Positions 35,628-45,040 of a stretch of 64,000 nt of DNA are shown here, piece after piece. This stretch comes from Solirubrobacter sp963837485 (GTDB lineage Bacteria; Actinomycetota; Thermoleophilia; Solirubrobacterales; Solirubrobacteraceae), in assembly GCA_963837485.1 (NCBI GenBank), contig CAWINP010000018.1, forward strand, positions 124,001 through 188,000, given 5' to 3'. The position numbers and the translations under genes were made by a program. The stretch's first letter is position 1. Every line of letters begins with the position of its first letter. Below the pieces are notes generated by a model that was not told where the DNA came from, searched no databases, and saw nothing but the letters and a program-made list of their open reading frames with translations.

Positions 35628-36277
35628 TCGCCCCCCAGTTCTCGTGACAGCTCGCTGGCATGCGCGACGAGCTCGCGCCCACAGGCCGCCGCGAGCTCGT
35701 CGGACGTCCGGTACGTCGGCGCCGTGATGCTCAGCGCCCCGGCGATCCGGCCCAGATGGTCGCGGAACGGCGCGGCGATCGCGGTCACGTCAGGCTCGAC
35801 CGCGGCGCGCGTCACCACATAGCCGTCGGGGCCCAGCTCGCCGAGCAGCGCCGCGCCGATCGCCGTGCCGTCCAGGGAGACGGTCCGGCCCGTCCAGCTC
35901 TCGGCGCGCACCGCCCGCGGGCTGACGGACTGGCGCACGTAGAGGACGCCGTCCTCGGTGCGGATCCCGAGGTTCGCCGTCTCGCCGGTCGCCGCGCTCA
36001 GCGCCGCGAGGTGCGGCGCGGCCAGCTCGTAAGAGGGCTCGCCGCGCAGTGTCTCGGCGGCCAGCCGCACGAGCTCTGGCCCGGCACGGAAGCGCCCGTC
36101 GGCGTCGCGGCGCACGAAGTCCCGCCGCTGCAGCGCGCTCAGCAGCCGCGACGCCGTGCTCGGCGCCAGCCCGGCGTCGCGCGCCAGCTCGGTCAGCGTC
36201 GACGGCGAGCCCGCGGCCGCCGAGAGCAGGCCGAGCGCGCGGTCGACGGCACGGGTCGGGGCGAGGGAATCGGCCAC
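35624..36277 (-). CDS. IclR-family regulator of the hut operon
   Basis: 217 residues from GTG 36277. N-terminal winged helix (AVDRALGLLSAAAGSPSTLTELARDAGLAPSTASRLLSALQRRDFVRR) and C-terminal effector domain (SYELAAPHLAALSAATGETANLGIRTEDGVLYV, ETLRG, IAGALSITAPTYR). First gene of the hut operon, so it is probably the local histidine/urocanate-responsive regulator. A TGGAA-N5-TTCCA palindrome lies 16 bases upstream of its start. Confidence 0.92.
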
Positions 36278-36292
36278 GCGCCGACCATACCG

Positions 36293-36307
36293 TGGAAGCC
36301 ATTTCCA
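36293..36307. promoter_or_regulatory. Candidate IclR operator
   Basis: TGGAA-N5-TTCCA, an inverted repeat of the form typical for IclR-family sites, located between the divergent iclR-hut operon and the hutU-like operon. It lies 12 bases upstream of the -35 element of the rightward promoter. Confidence 0.5.
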
Positions 36308-36318
36308 TGCAACGGCGC

Positions 36319-36355
36319 TTGACAAACTCGTATCCATGTATCCAAACTCTCCCGC
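36319..36355 (+). promoter_or_regulatory. Promoter with GntR-type site, probably leaderless
   Basis: A perfect -35 TTGACA is at 36319-36324. A weak -10 lies near 36343-36348, placing the start of transcription at or next to ATG 36356, and no RBS is visible. The 16-bp sequence GTATCCATGTATCCAA (36330-36345) sits between the elements and recurs, inverted, at 46685-46700 in the permease promoter. Confidence 0.6.
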
Positions 36356-38023
36356 ATGGGCCAGATCACACCCGGCCGCCTGGCGCCGAGCACCCCGCGC
36401 GGCCGGGACCTGACGTGCAAAGGCTGGGAGCAGGAGGGCGCGCTGCGCTGCCTGCTCAACAACCTCGACCCGGACGTCGCCGAGCGACCGGAGGAGCTCG
36501 TGGTCTACGGCGGCCACGGGCGCGCCGCCCGCAACTGGGACGCGCTCGACGCGATCGTGGCGTCGCTCTCCCGGATGGCCTCGGACGAGACGCTGATCGT
36601 GCAGTCGGGTAAGCCGATCGCCATCCTGCCCACCCACCCGGACGCGCCGCGCGTTCTGATCTCCAGCAGCATGCTCGTGCCGGCGTGGTCGTCGTGGGAC
36701 GACTTCTGGACGCTCGAGGCCGCGGGGCTGACGATGTACGGCCAGATGACCGCCGGCGGCTGGTTCTACATCGGCACCCAGGGCATCCTCGGCTTCACCT
36801 ACGAGACGTTCCGCGCGGTCGCCAGGCGACACTTCGACGGGACGCTGGAGGGCCGGCGGGTGCTGACCGCCGGGCTCGGCGGGATGGGCGGCGCGCAGGG
36901 CCTGGGGATCGCGCTCAACGGCGGCCGCTCGCTGATCGTCGAGGTCGACGCGCGGCGCGCGCGGCGGCGCGCCGACTCGGGCTGGGTCGACCTCGTGACC
37001 GACGACTACCGGGCGGCGCTGTCGGCGCTCGACGACCCTGACGGGCCGGCCACGATCGCGCTCGTCGCCAACATCGCCGACGTCGCGCCGCGACTCGTGC
37101 GCGAAGGCGTCGGCTTCGACGTCGTGACCGACCAGACCGCCGCGCACGACCTGCTGCGCGGGTACGTGCCCTCGGGCCACACGCCGGAGGACGCCGAGCG
37201 GGCGCAGGCCGACGACAAGGCCTACCTTCAGGCGGTGCGCGACTCGCTGGCCCGGCACGTGGAGGCGCTGCTGGCCCTGCGCGACCGCGGCGCGGTGGCG
37301 TTCGAGTACGGCAACAACCTTCGCGCGCAGGCGAGGGCGTCGGGGGTCGACGGCGCGGCCGAGATCCCCGGCTTCGTCTCCGCCTACGTGCGCGACATCC
37401 TCGCCTCCGGCGTCGGCCCGTACCGCTGGATCGCGCTGAGCGGCGACCCCGACGACCTGCGGCGCTCGGAGGACGCGGTGATGGACGTGCTCGGAACGCA
37501 CTCGCTACGGAAGTGGATCACGCTCGCGCGCGAGCGCATCCCGCACCAGGGCCTGCCCGCGCGCATCTGCTGGCTCGGGCTCGGCGAGCGCGACGCGGTC
37601 AGCCGGCGGCTCAATGAGCTGGTCGCGAGCGGCAGCGTCGGGCCGCTCGCGCTCGGGCGCGACCACATGGACCCGGCATCGGTCGCCTCGCCGTCGCGCG
37701 AGACCGAGGGCATGCTCGACGGCAGCGACGCGGTCGCCGACTGGCCGATCCTGTCCGCGCTGCTGAACGCGGCCCAAGGCGCGAGCTGGGTCGCCGTCGG
37801 CAACGGCGGCGGCGTCGGCATCGGGCAGAGCACGCACAGCGGGATGGTGGTCGTCGCCGACGGCAGCGAGCTGGCCGCCCGCAAGATCGAGCGCGTGTTC
37901 TGGACCGATCCGGCGCTCGGCATCGCGCGCTACGCGGACGCGGGCTACGCGCCCGCGATCGCGAAGGCGGAGCAGACGCGGCTGGACCTTCCGGGCTTCA
38001 ACGGCAACGAGGAGCAGACATGA
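36356..38023 (+). CDS. Urocanase paralogue with altered active-site loop
   Basis: 555 residues, colinear with HutU over the full length: CKGWEQEGALRCLLNNLDPDVAE, YGGHGRAARNW, TAGLGGMGGAQGLGIAL (NAD site), TDQTAAHDLLRGYVPSG, and the catalytic Cys in GLPARICWLGLGERD. The HHGGGVGMG loop of true urocanases reads GNGGGVGIG, and the later RHADAGY reads RYADAGY. The cofactor and chemistry are therefore probably kept while the substrate differs. Thiourocanate hydratase is a known precedent of a urocanase paralogue with a modified substrate. First gene of the operon with carboxylase/hydantoinase subunits; ATGA overlap with the next gene. Confidence 0.9.
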   Translation: MGQITPGRLAPSTPRGRDLTCKGWEQEGALRCLLNNLDPDVAERPEELVVYGGHGRAARNWDALDAIVASLSRMASDETLIVQSGKPIAILPTHPDAPRVLISSSMLVPAWSSWDDFWTLEAAGLTMYGQMTAGGWFYIGTQGILGFTYETFRAVARRHFDGTLEGRRVLTAGLGGMGGAQGLGIALNGGRSLIVEVDARRARRRADSGWVDLVTDDYRAALSALDDPDGPATIALVANIADVAPRLVREGVGFDVVTDQTAAHDLLRGYVPSGHTPEDAERAQADDKAYLQAVRDSLARHVEALLALRDRGAVAFEYGNNLRAQARASGVDGAAEIPGFVSAYVRDILASGVGPYRWIALSGDPDDLRRSEDAVMDVLGTHSLRKWITLARERIPHQGLPARICWLGLGERDAVSRRLNELVASGSVGPLALGRDHMDPASVASPSRETEGMLDGSDAVADWPILSALLNAAQGASWVAVGNGGGVGIGQSTHSGMVVVADGSELAARKIERVFWTDPALGIARYADAGYAPAIAKAEQTRLDLPGFNGNEEQT

Positions 38024-39882
38024 CGGCGAACCCGACAACGCTGGCGGAGCCCGGCGCCGCCCTCGGCGGGCCCGCGCCGCCACGCCGGTACACGCTCAGC
38101 ATCGACACCGGCGGCACTTTCACCGACGGCTTCGTCTCCGACGCCGAGCGCAGCGTGCAGGTGAAGGTCGACACGACGCCGCACGACCTCACCGTCGGCT
38201 TCCGCGCGTGCGTCGAGGCGGCGGCCGAGGCCGCGGGCGAGACGCTGCCGGGCTTCCTGTCCGCGCTGGAGACGCTGCACTTCAGCTCCACGATCGCCAC
38301 CAACACGATCGTCGAGCGGCGGGGCGCCGCCGTCGGGCTGATCGTCACCGCCGGCGCCGAGGAGGACCTCTACGGAGAGCGCGATGCGCTGACCGCGTTC
38401 GTGCGGCCCGAGCTCGTGCGCGGTGTGCCCGAGCGCGTCGGCGACGACGGCGCCGTCGTGATGGCGCCCGACGAGGCGGCGCTGGAGACCGCGGTGCGCG
38501 AGCTGCTCGAGCGCGGGATCCGCCTGCTGGTGATCAGCTTCGCGAACGCGCACCAGAACCCGGCGAACGAGCTCGCGGCGCGCGCGCTGATCGACCGCTC
38601 CTACCCGCGCCACTACCTCGGCGCGATCCCGCTGATGATCTCGTCGCGCATCTCGCTGGCGCCGAGCGACCGCGGGCGCACCGCGATCGCGGTGGTCAAC
38701 GCGTACCTGCATCCCAACCTCGTGCAGACGCTCTACCGCGCCGAGGACCAGGCCCGCGCGGCCGGCCTGCGGCGGCCGCTGCTGATCGTGAACACCGACG
38801 GCTCCAGCAGCCGCGTCGCCAAGACGCGCGCGATCGACACCTACAACTCGGGACCGAGCGCCGGGGTACTGGGCGCCGGCTACGTCGCACGCGCGCTCGG
38901 CGCGCGCGAGGTGTGCACGTTCGACGTCGGCGGCACCACGACCGACGTCGCCCACCTGCGCGACGGCGTGGCCCCGCTCGACGCCACGACCGAGGCCGGC
39001 CCGCTGTCGATCCCGCACCCCTCGGTGTCGCTGTGGTCGTTCGGCCTCGGCGGCGGCTCGATCATCGACGGCGACCGCGTCGGCCCCGAGAGCGCCGGCT
39101 CGACGCCCGGCCCGGCCTGCTTCGGACTCGGCGGCGCTGCGCTGACGCCGACTGACGTGTGGCTGCTGCTCGGCTACCTCGAACCCGGCGAGTTCCTCGG
39201 CGGGCGGCGCACGCTCGACCGCGAGCGCGCACAGGCCGCCCTCGGCGACCAGGACCCGCTGCGGGCGCTCGACGCGGTCCACGACACGCTCGCGCGCGAG
39301 CTCAACGCCTGGGCCGCGCGCCGGACGCCGCTCGACGACGGCTGGCTGTTCTCCTACGGCGGGGGCGGCGGCCTGCTCTGCGTGCCGGCCGCCGAGGCGC
39401 TCGGCATCCGGCGCGTGGTCGTCTTCCCGCACAGCTCGGTGTTCTCCGCGTTCGGCGGCGGGCTCCTGCCGATCGCGCACAGCTATGAGGGCGAGCTCGC
39501 GCAGCTCGCCGACCGCGCCCGGCGCGACCTGCGCGCCGAGGGCGTGACCGAGCTCGAGCGTGTGGAGGCCGAATGGGACGGCGGCGCGGCATCGCTGCGC
39601 GACGTGCTCGACCGCCCGCCGGCGGGCCGCGGGCGGCTGCGCGTGTCGGTACCGCGCGACGTCCGCCTGGAGGTCCTCACCGCACAGGCGCGGCCGGGGA
39701 CACGCACCGTCATCACCGCCGGCGGCCCCTTGAAGGTCCCCGTCGTCGGCGGCCTCGGGCGCCCGGACTCGCCGCCCGCGGAGGGCCCGGCGTTCCTGGA
39801 GGCGCCCGACACCACGATCTTCGTCCCGGCCGGATGGTCGGTGCGGTTCACCGAGCAGGGCTACGGCGTGCTGGAGGCGTGA
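38020..39882 (+). CDS. HyuA-like carboxylase/hydantoinase subunit, acetophenone-carboxylase type
   Basis: 620 residues. Hydantoinase/oxoprolinase N domain with SIDTGGTFTDGFV (nucleotide loop), FSSTIATNTIVERRGA, then the hydantoinase A domain with DVGGTTTDVAHL, LGGGSI and GPESAGSTPGPACFGLGG. These actin-like ATPases phosphorylate a carbonyl or amide substrate during ATP-driven ring opening or ketone carboxylation. Its size and first position match the about 70-kDa subunit of acetophenone carboxylase. It overlaps the urocanase-like gene by 4 bases and the small-subunit gene by 1. Confidence 0.9.
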   Translation: MTANPTTLAEPGAALGGPAPPRRYTLSIDTGGTFTDGFVSDAERSVQVKVDTTPHDLTVGFRACVEAAAEAAGETLPGFLSALETLHFSSTIATNTIVERRGAAVGLIVTAGAEEDLYGERDALTAFVRPELVRGVPERVGDDGAVVMAPDEAALETAVRELLERGIRLLVISFANAHQNPANELAARALIDRSYPRHYLGAIPLMISSRISLAPSDRGRTAIAVVNAYLHPNLVQTLYRAEDQARAAGLRRPLLIVNTDGSSSRVAKTRAIDTYNSGPSAGVLGAGYVARALGAREVCTFDVGGTTTDVAHLRDGVAPLDATTEAGPLSIPHPSVSLWSFGLGGGSIIDGDRVGPESAGSTPGPACFGLGGAALTPTDVWLLLGYLEPGEFLGGRRTLDRERAQAALGDQDPLRALDAVHDTLARELNAWAARRTPLDDGWLFSYGGGGGLLCVPAAEALGIRRVVVFPHSSVFSAFGGGLLPIAHSYEGELAQLADRARRDLRAEGVTELERVEAEWDGGAASLRDVLDRPPAGRGRLRVSVPRDVRLEVLTAQARPGTRTVITAGGPLKVPVVGGLGRPDSPPAEGPAFLEAPDTTIFVPAGWSVRFTEQGYGVLEA

Positions 39883-40172
39883 TGAGAGTCACCGAGTACC
39901 TCGAGATCGAGCAATCGCGCTGGCGCTGCAGTCGCTGCGGCCATGACCTCGGCGACGCGCACGGCAACTACAAGCACGGCTGCCTCGTGTGGGAGCGCGA
40001 CCCGCGCGAGATCCACCGGCCCGTGATCGAGGGCGAGTACACGTTCGCGCCCGACCCGGACTGGTGCCGGGTGCTCGAGTTCATCTGCCCGGGCTGCGCG
40101 ACCCTGATCGAGGTCGAGTACCTGCCGCCGGGACACCCCGTCACCCACGACATTGAGCTGGACCTGCCATGA
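39882..40172 (+). CDS. Small zinc-ribbon subunit, acetone/acetophenone carboxylase gamma-like
   Basis: 96 residues from ATG 39882 (TGATG overlap). Two CxxC pairs (RCSRCGHDLGD and CPGCATLIEVEYLPPG) form a predicted zinc ribbon, as in gamma subunits of acetone and acetophenone carboxylases. NYKHGCLVWERDPREIHRPV between them is typical of the family. Its presence argues that the operon encodes a carboxylase-type complex rather than a plain HyuAB hydantoinase. Confidence 0.85.
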   Translation: MRVTEYLEIEQSRWRCSRCGHDLGDAHGNYKHGCLVWERDPREIHRPVIEGEYTFAPDPDWCRVLEFICPGCATLIEVEYLPPGHPVTHDIELDLP

Positions 40173-42316
40173 GCGGCACGATCGAGATCGACATCGGCGG
40201 CACGTTCACCGACTGCTACGTGCGCGTCGACGCCGGCGAGACCTGGTGCAAGACGCGGACGACGCCGTTCGACCTCTCCCAGGGCATGGGCCAGGCGATC
40301 GACCAGGCGGCGAGCCAGCTCGAGCTCGGCACCGCCGAGCTGCTGGAGCGCACCGGCATCATCCGCTACTCGACGACGCTGGCGATGAACAAGCTGATCG
40401 AGCGCAAGGGCCCGCGCCTGGCGCTGATCGCCACCGAGGGCTTCGAGGACACGCTGCTCGTGGGCCGCGGAAGCCAGTGGTCGGACGGGATCCCGTTCAA
40501 AGAGCAGCGCAACATCGCCGCCGCGGTCAAGCCGCGGCCGCTCGTCCCGAAGGAGCTGACGGTCGGCGTCAAGGAACGGATCGACTACCGCGGCGAGGTC
40601 CTGCGGCCGCTCGACGAGGACCACTTCCTCACGCAGCTCGACCGGCTCGTCGACAAGGGCGTGCGCGGCTTCGTCGTCTCGCTCCTGTGGTCGTTCCTGA
40701 ACCCGGTGCACGAGCGACGGATCCGCGAGCTGATCGAGCAGGAGTACGACGAGTCGTATCTCGGGAGCATGCCGGTGTTCCTGTCGAGCGAGGTGTCGCC
40801 GCGCAAGTTCGAGTACACGCGCACGACGATGACCGTGCTGAACGCGTACCTGCATCAGTCGATGTACGAGGAGCTGATCGGGATCGGCCAGCAGTTGCGC
40901 GGCGGCGGCTACCGCAAGCCGCTGATGATGGTCCACAACACCGGCGGGATGGCGAGCGTGTTCCGCTCCGCCGCCGTGCACACCTACAACGGCGGCCCGG
41001 TCGCCGGGCTGATGGGCAGCGCCGCGCTCGGCCGCGCCGACGGGCACCGCAACGTCGTCATCACCGACATGGGCGGTACCAGCTTCGACATCGCGATGGT
41101 GGTCGAGGGGAGCACGCGCTTCTACAAGTTCGCGCCGACGATCGACCGCTGGACCGTCGACGCGACGATCCTCGACACGCGCTCGATCGGCTCCGGCGGC
41201 GGCTCGATCGCGCGCGTCAACGAGCTGCTGGACAACCGTCTCGAGGTCGGGCCCGAGAGCGCGGGCTCGATGCCCGGGCCGGCGTGCTACGACCAGGGCG
41301 GGAGAGAGCCGACGGTGACCGACGCCGACCTGGTGCTCGGCTACCTCAGCGCGGAGCGCTTCCACGGCGGCCAGCTCGTGCTCAACCGCCGCCGCGCGGA
41401 GCGCGCGATCCGCGATCGCGTCGCGGCGCCGCTCGGCGTCGAGGTCGACGAGGCCGCGCTGCTGATCAAGCGCATCATCGACGCCAAGATGGGCGCGGAG
41501 ATCTACAAGGAGACCGTGCTCAAGGGCTACGACCCGCGCGACTTCGTGATCTACGCGGCCGGCGGCGCCGGGCCCGCGCACGCGTGCGGCTACGCCGAGG
41601 CGGCCCGCATGAGCACGGTCATCGTGCACCCGTTCGCGTCGACGTTCTGCGCCTACGGGTCCTCCACGATGGACGTCCTGCACGTCTACGAGCGCTCGCG
41701 CCGCTTCACGCTGCTGGCGCCCGGCAAGGGCGCCTGGCTGGACGACTACGCGGGCTTCAATGCCGTCGTCGACGAGCTCGAGCGCCATGCCGTGCGCGAC
41801 TTCGCCGGCGAGGGCTTCGATCCCGCGCAGGTGCGCTACGAGCTCGAGCTCGACATGAAGTTCGGCGGCCAGCTGAACGTCAAGCGCGTCGCCGCTGCGC
41901 TGCTGCGGGTCGGCACGCAGGCCGACGTGGAGGCGCTCTACGCCGCGTTCGAGCGCGAGTTCAGCGAGGCCTACAGCCCGCTCGGGCTGCATCCGGAGGC
42001 GGGCGTCGAGATCGAGGCGTTCGTGCTCAAGGCGCGCCTGCCGCAGGCGGCGGCGGAGCGGATCGAGGCGCCGCCGGGCGGCGCGGACGCGTCCGCTGCG
42101 CGGACCGGTACGCGCGAGGCGCGCTTCGAGCGGGGCTGGGTCGACACCCCGGTCTACGCGCTCGAGCGGCTCGCGCCCGGGAACCGCCTGGACGGACCCG
42201 CGCTGGTCGAGTCCGGCGACACGACCGTCGTCGTCGCGCCCCGCTGGACGCTCGAGGTCGATCCCCGGCGCGCGCTCGTGCTGACCCTTGCCGGCGAGGA
42301 GGCCGCAGATGTTTGA
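40169..42316 (+). CDS. Second HyuA-like subunit, acetone carboxylase beta-like
   Basis: 715 residues. IDIGGTFTDCYV nucleotide loop, YSTTLAMNKLIERKGPRLALIATEGFED, SSEVSPRKFEYTRTTMTVLNAYL, TDMGGTSFDIAMV, SGGGSIARV and GPESAGSMPGPACYDQGG, plus a C-terminal beta domain. It is about 95 residues longer than its paralogue two genes upstream and matches the AcxA/Apc3 size class. It overlaps both neighbours (ATGA upstream, 8 bases downstream). Confidence 0.92.
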   Translation: MSGTIEIDIGGTFTDCYVRVDAGETWCKTRTTPFDLSQGMGQAIDQAASQLELGTAELLERTGIIRYSTTLAMNKLIERKGPRLALIATEGFEDTLLVGRGSQWSDGIPFKEQRNIAAAVKPRPLVPKELTVGVKERIDYRGEVLRPLDEDHFLTQLDRLVDKGVRGFVVSLLWSFLNPVHERRIRELIEQEYDESYLGSMPVFLSSEVSPRKFEYTRTTMTVLNAYLHQSMYEELIGIGQQLRGGGYRKPLMMVHNTGGMASVFRSAAVHTYNGGPVAGLMGSAALGRADGHRNVVITDMGGTSFDIAMVVEGSTRFYKFAPTIDRWTVDATILDTRSIGSGGGSIARVNELLDNRLEVGPESAGSMPGPACYDQGGREPTVTDADLVLGYLSAERFHGGQLVLNRRRAERAIRDRVAAPLGVEVDEAALLIKRIIDAKMGAEIYKETVLKGYDPRDFVIYAAGGAGPAHACGYAEAARMSTVIVHPFASTFCAYGSSTMDVLHVYERSRRFTLLAPGKGAWLDDYAGFNAVVDELERHAVRDFAGEGFDPAQVRYELELDMKFGGQLNVKRVAAALLRVGTQADVEALYAAFEREFSEAYSPLGLHPEAGVEIEAFVLKARLPQAAAERIEAPPGGADASAARTGTREARFERGWVDTPVYALERLAPGNRLDGPALVESGDTTVVVAPRWTLEVDPRRALVLTLAGEEAADV

Positions 42317-44366
42317 CCCCACGATCGTCGACCGCGCGATGCGGTCAGAGCCGGCGACCGAGCAGGAGCTGGCCGACGCCGCCGCGCTCGCGCCCGGCGA
42401 CTACGAGATCTTCTCGGAGAACCTCCTGCTGATGCTCCAGGAGGGCAAGGAGGTCATGACGAAGATGGGCATCTCGAGCATGCTCCACTCCGGGGACACG
42501 CTGGTGGCCATCTTCACCGCCCGCGGCGACCTCGTTTCCGCCGTGCTCGGGACCTACCTGCACGCCGTGACCGGGCAGGTCCCGATCAAGTTCATCCTCG
42601 AGGAGTTCGCCGGCGATCCGTCGGTGGGCGTGCGCGAGGGCGACGTCTACTACTGCAACGAGGCGCTCTACGGCGGCATTCACAACCCCGACCAGTTCGC
42701 GCTGATGCCGGTCTTCAGCGCGGGCGAGCTGGTCGCGTGGGTCGTGTCGGGAGCGCACCAGTCCGAGACCGGCGGCAGCGAGCCGGGCGGCGAGGTGACG
42801 CAGGCGCACACGCGCCACGACGAGGGGATGAAGCTGACGCCGATCAAGATCGGCGAGGACTACCGGCTCAAGAACGACCTGCTGCGGATGATGGAGAACT
42901 TCATCTCGCGCGCGCCGCGGATGCAGGTGACCGACGTCAAGGCGCGCGTGGCGGCGTGCGACCGCGTCCGCGTGCGGCTTCAGGAACTGGCTGCGCGGCG
43001 CGGGAACGGGCTGCTGCGCGGGCTGTTCCGGCGCATGATCCAGCAGACGTCGGTGGGCGTCCGCCGGCGGATCGAGTCGTGGCCGGACGGCGTCTACCGG
43101 CACGTCGTGTTCATGGACACGACGGGCCACGAGGCGGCGCTGCTGCGCGCGAGCGTCACGCTGACCGTCAAGGGCGACCGGCTGACGATCGACTTCGAGG
43201 GCACCTCGCCCGAGCACGAGGGCTCCTACAACGCGTTCACGAACGTCATCCGCGGGCACTGCGCCGTGAACCTGTTCCAGTTCCCGTTCCACGACTTCCC
43301 GCTGTCGTCGGGCATGCTCGAGCACATCGACATCCGCGTGCCGGACGGGTCGTTCTTCAATGCCGACCCGGAGGCGGCGATCAGCTGCTCGCCGCTCGTC
43401 GGCGCGATGGTCTTCCCGCTGCTCGGCGTCGTGCTGTCGAAGGCGATGTTCCAGACCGAGCAGCGCGATCTCGTGTGCGGGTTCTGCTCCTCGAGCGCAT
43501 CCGCCGTGATGGTCGCGGGGACCAACCAGCACGGCGTGCGGGTGACCGACTTCATGGGCTACCCGCTGAACGCGTACGGCCTCGGCGCGCGCGCCGACAA
43601 GGACGGCGTCGACGTGTTCGGCTTCCCGCACGGGCCGTGGGGCAAGGCGCCCGACGTCGAGGACATCGAGGCCGAGTTCCCGCTGCTGCACGTCTACCAG
43701 CGCCAGCAGCGCGACACGTGCGGATTCGGGCGCTATCGCGGCGGCGTCGGCGCGGCGGTCTGCTACGCCGTGCACCAGGTCCCGTACCTGGCGTTCACGT
43801 CGAGCCAGAAGGAGGCGAAGTTCCCGGCCCACAACGGGCTCTTCGGCGGTTACTCGATGACCGTCGTGCCGGGGATCCGGGTGCTCGGAACCTCGCTGCT
43901 GGAGCAGATGGCGGCCGGCGAGCCGGACCTGCCGGTCGACGACTACACGCTCGCCTCGGGCGAGACGGCGCTGCGCGGAGAGATCGTCGTGGAGCACCAG
44001 ACGCGCGGGATCCGCGTGCTCAAGCGCGGCGAGATCCTGGCGGCTTCGACGCAGGGCTCCGGCGGCTACGGGGACGTGCTCGAGCGCGAGCCGGAAGCCG
44101 TCATGGAGGACCTGAGGACGGACGCGATCAGCGATTGGACGGCCGCGAACGTCTACCGGATCGTGTATGACCCGGAGACCTTGATCGCGGATCTGGACGC
44201 CACACGCCGGGCACGCGAGGAACAGCGCGCGCGGCGGCTCGAGCACGGACGCCCGTTCGCCGAGTTCATCGCCGACTGGGAGCGCCGGCGGCCGCCCGAT
44301 GACGCGATCCGGTATTTCGGCGCGTGGCCGTCGGGCGAGCCGAACCGGGACGTGGTGCGGGTGTGA
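42309..44366 (+). CDS. HyuB-like subunit, acetone carboxylase alpha-like
   Basis: 685 residues from ATG 42309, with GAGGAGG 6 bases upstream. Hydantoinase B/oxoprolinase domain: SENLLLMLQEGKEVMTKMGIS, GDTLVAIFTARGDLVSAVLGTYLHAV, GDVYYCNEALYGGIHNPDQFALMPVF, GGEVTQAHTRHDEGMKLTPIKIG, QSTSSQKEAKFPAHNGLFGG-type end region (SSQKEAKFPAHNGLFGGY here). The His/Asp/Glu cluster that binds a metal in AcxB is present. It should carry the carboxylation or ring-opening active site. GTGA overlap with the next gene. Confidence 0.9.
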   Translation: MFDPTIVDRAMRSEPATEQELADAAALAPGDYEIFSENLLLMLQEGKEVMTKMGISSMLHSGDTLVAIFTARGDLVSAVLGTYLHAVTGQVPIKFILEEFAGDPSVGVREGDVYYCNEALYGGIHNPDQFALMPVFSAGELVAWVVSGAHQSETGGSEPGGEVTQAHTRHDEGMKLTPIKIGEDYRLKNDLLRMMENFISRAPRMQVTDVKARVAACDRVRVRLQELAARRGNGLLRGLFRRMIQQTSVGVRRRIESWPDGVYRHVVFMDTTGHEAALLRASVTLTVKGDRLTIDFEGTSPEHEGSYNAFTNVIRGHCAVNLFQFPFHDFPLSSGMLEHIDIRVPDGSFFNADPEAAISCSPLVGAMVFPLLGVVLSKAMFQTEQRDLVCGFCSSSASAVMVAGTNQHGVRVTDFMGYPLNAYGLGARADKDGVDVFGFPHGPWGKAPDVEDIEAEFPLLHVYQRQQRDTCGFGRYRGGVGAAVCYAVHQVPYLAFTSSQKEAKFPAHNGLFGGYSMTVVPGIRVLGTSLLEQMAAGEPDLPVDDYTLASGETALRGEIVVEHQTRGIRVLKRGEILAASTQGSGGYGDVLEREPEAVMEDLRTDAISDWTAANVYRIVYDPETLIADLDATRRAREEQRARRLEHGRPFAEFIADWERRRPPDDAIRYFGAWPSGEPNRDVVRV

Positions 44367-45040
44367 ACGGCCGCGACCGCTTCGAGGCGGCGCTCGCGGG
44401 ACGCGCGGTCGCGTGGGCGCCGTTCGTGTGGGAGCGGCTTCCGGAGCTGGTCCGGCAGCCGGCCGCCGCATGGTGGCGCGACCCGACGGTGGCGCAGCGG
44501 CTGCTGGCCGACGCGGCGGGCGTCGCGGGCGCCGACGCCCTGTTCGTGCTTGCCGCGCCGGGTGAGCGCGGCGGTGGCGACGACGCGCTCGACGCGCTGG
44601 CGGACGGCGACGACGCCCACGCGGTGCGCGATCTCGTGGGCCGGCTGCGGGCGTCCGCGCCGTTCGCGACGATCGGCGCGCTGCCGGATACGGCGACGCT
44701 GCTGCGCGACTTCGGGGCGGCGGACGCCGACGTGGCACAGGACGCGCTGGCCGACCTCGCGCGCGGGCTGCTCGACGCGGGCGCCGACGCGCTCGCCGTC
44801 GTGGACGACGACGTGCGCGAGAGCGCCCGCCGCCTGGCGGGGATCGGCGCGTTCTACGGGCGCCCGGTGCTGGCCGTCCAGCCCGGCGCCGCGTGGTTCG
44901 AGACCGGCTCCGACGCGCCGGTCGCGGTGGTGGACGGCGCCGGAGGATGGCCCGCCGCCGGGCTGGCCATCACGGCAGGCGACGTGAGCACGCGCTGGGA
45001 TGCAGACGCGCTGCGAGCGGCCGGCGCGGCGCGCCCTTGA
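44363..45040 (+). CDS. Shortened URO-D/methyltransferase-superfamily-like protein
   Basis: 225 residues from GTG 44363. The N-terminus (NGRDRFEAALAGRAVAWAPFVW) resembles the opening of uroporphyrinogen decarboxylase and corrinoid-methyltransferase relatives. The rest alternates strand and helix (FATIGALPDTATLLRDFGA, ARGLLDAGADALAVVDDDV), as in that barrel. It is about 120 residues shorter than usual and shows no His-x-Cys zinc site, so the function is open. Position in the operon (4-base overlaps on both sides) suggests a role in the pathway. Could also be a distinct small barrel family. Confidence 0.5.
   Translation: MNGRDRFEAALAGRAVAWAPFVWERLPELVRQPAAAWWRDPTVAQRLLADAAGVAGADALFVLAAPGERGGGDDALDALADGDDAHAVRDLVGRLRASAPFATIGALPDTATLLRDFGAADADVAQDALADLARGLLDAGADALAVVDDDVRESARRLAGIGAFYGRPVLAVQPGAAWFETGSDAPVAVVDGAGGWPAAGLAITAGDVSTRWDADALRAAGAARP

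Noticed and set aside
39968..42322. 784-codon minus-strand open frame opposite the second HyuA-like gene
   Set aside because: Same shadow effect; low-complexity composition, and the plus strand codes for an intact family member.
38020..44366. Calling the four subunits a plain hydantoinase or 5-oxoprolinase
   Set aside because: Two different HyuA-like subunits plus a zinc-ribbon small subunit fit the acetone/acetophenone carboxylase layout better, though substrate and reaction remain open.
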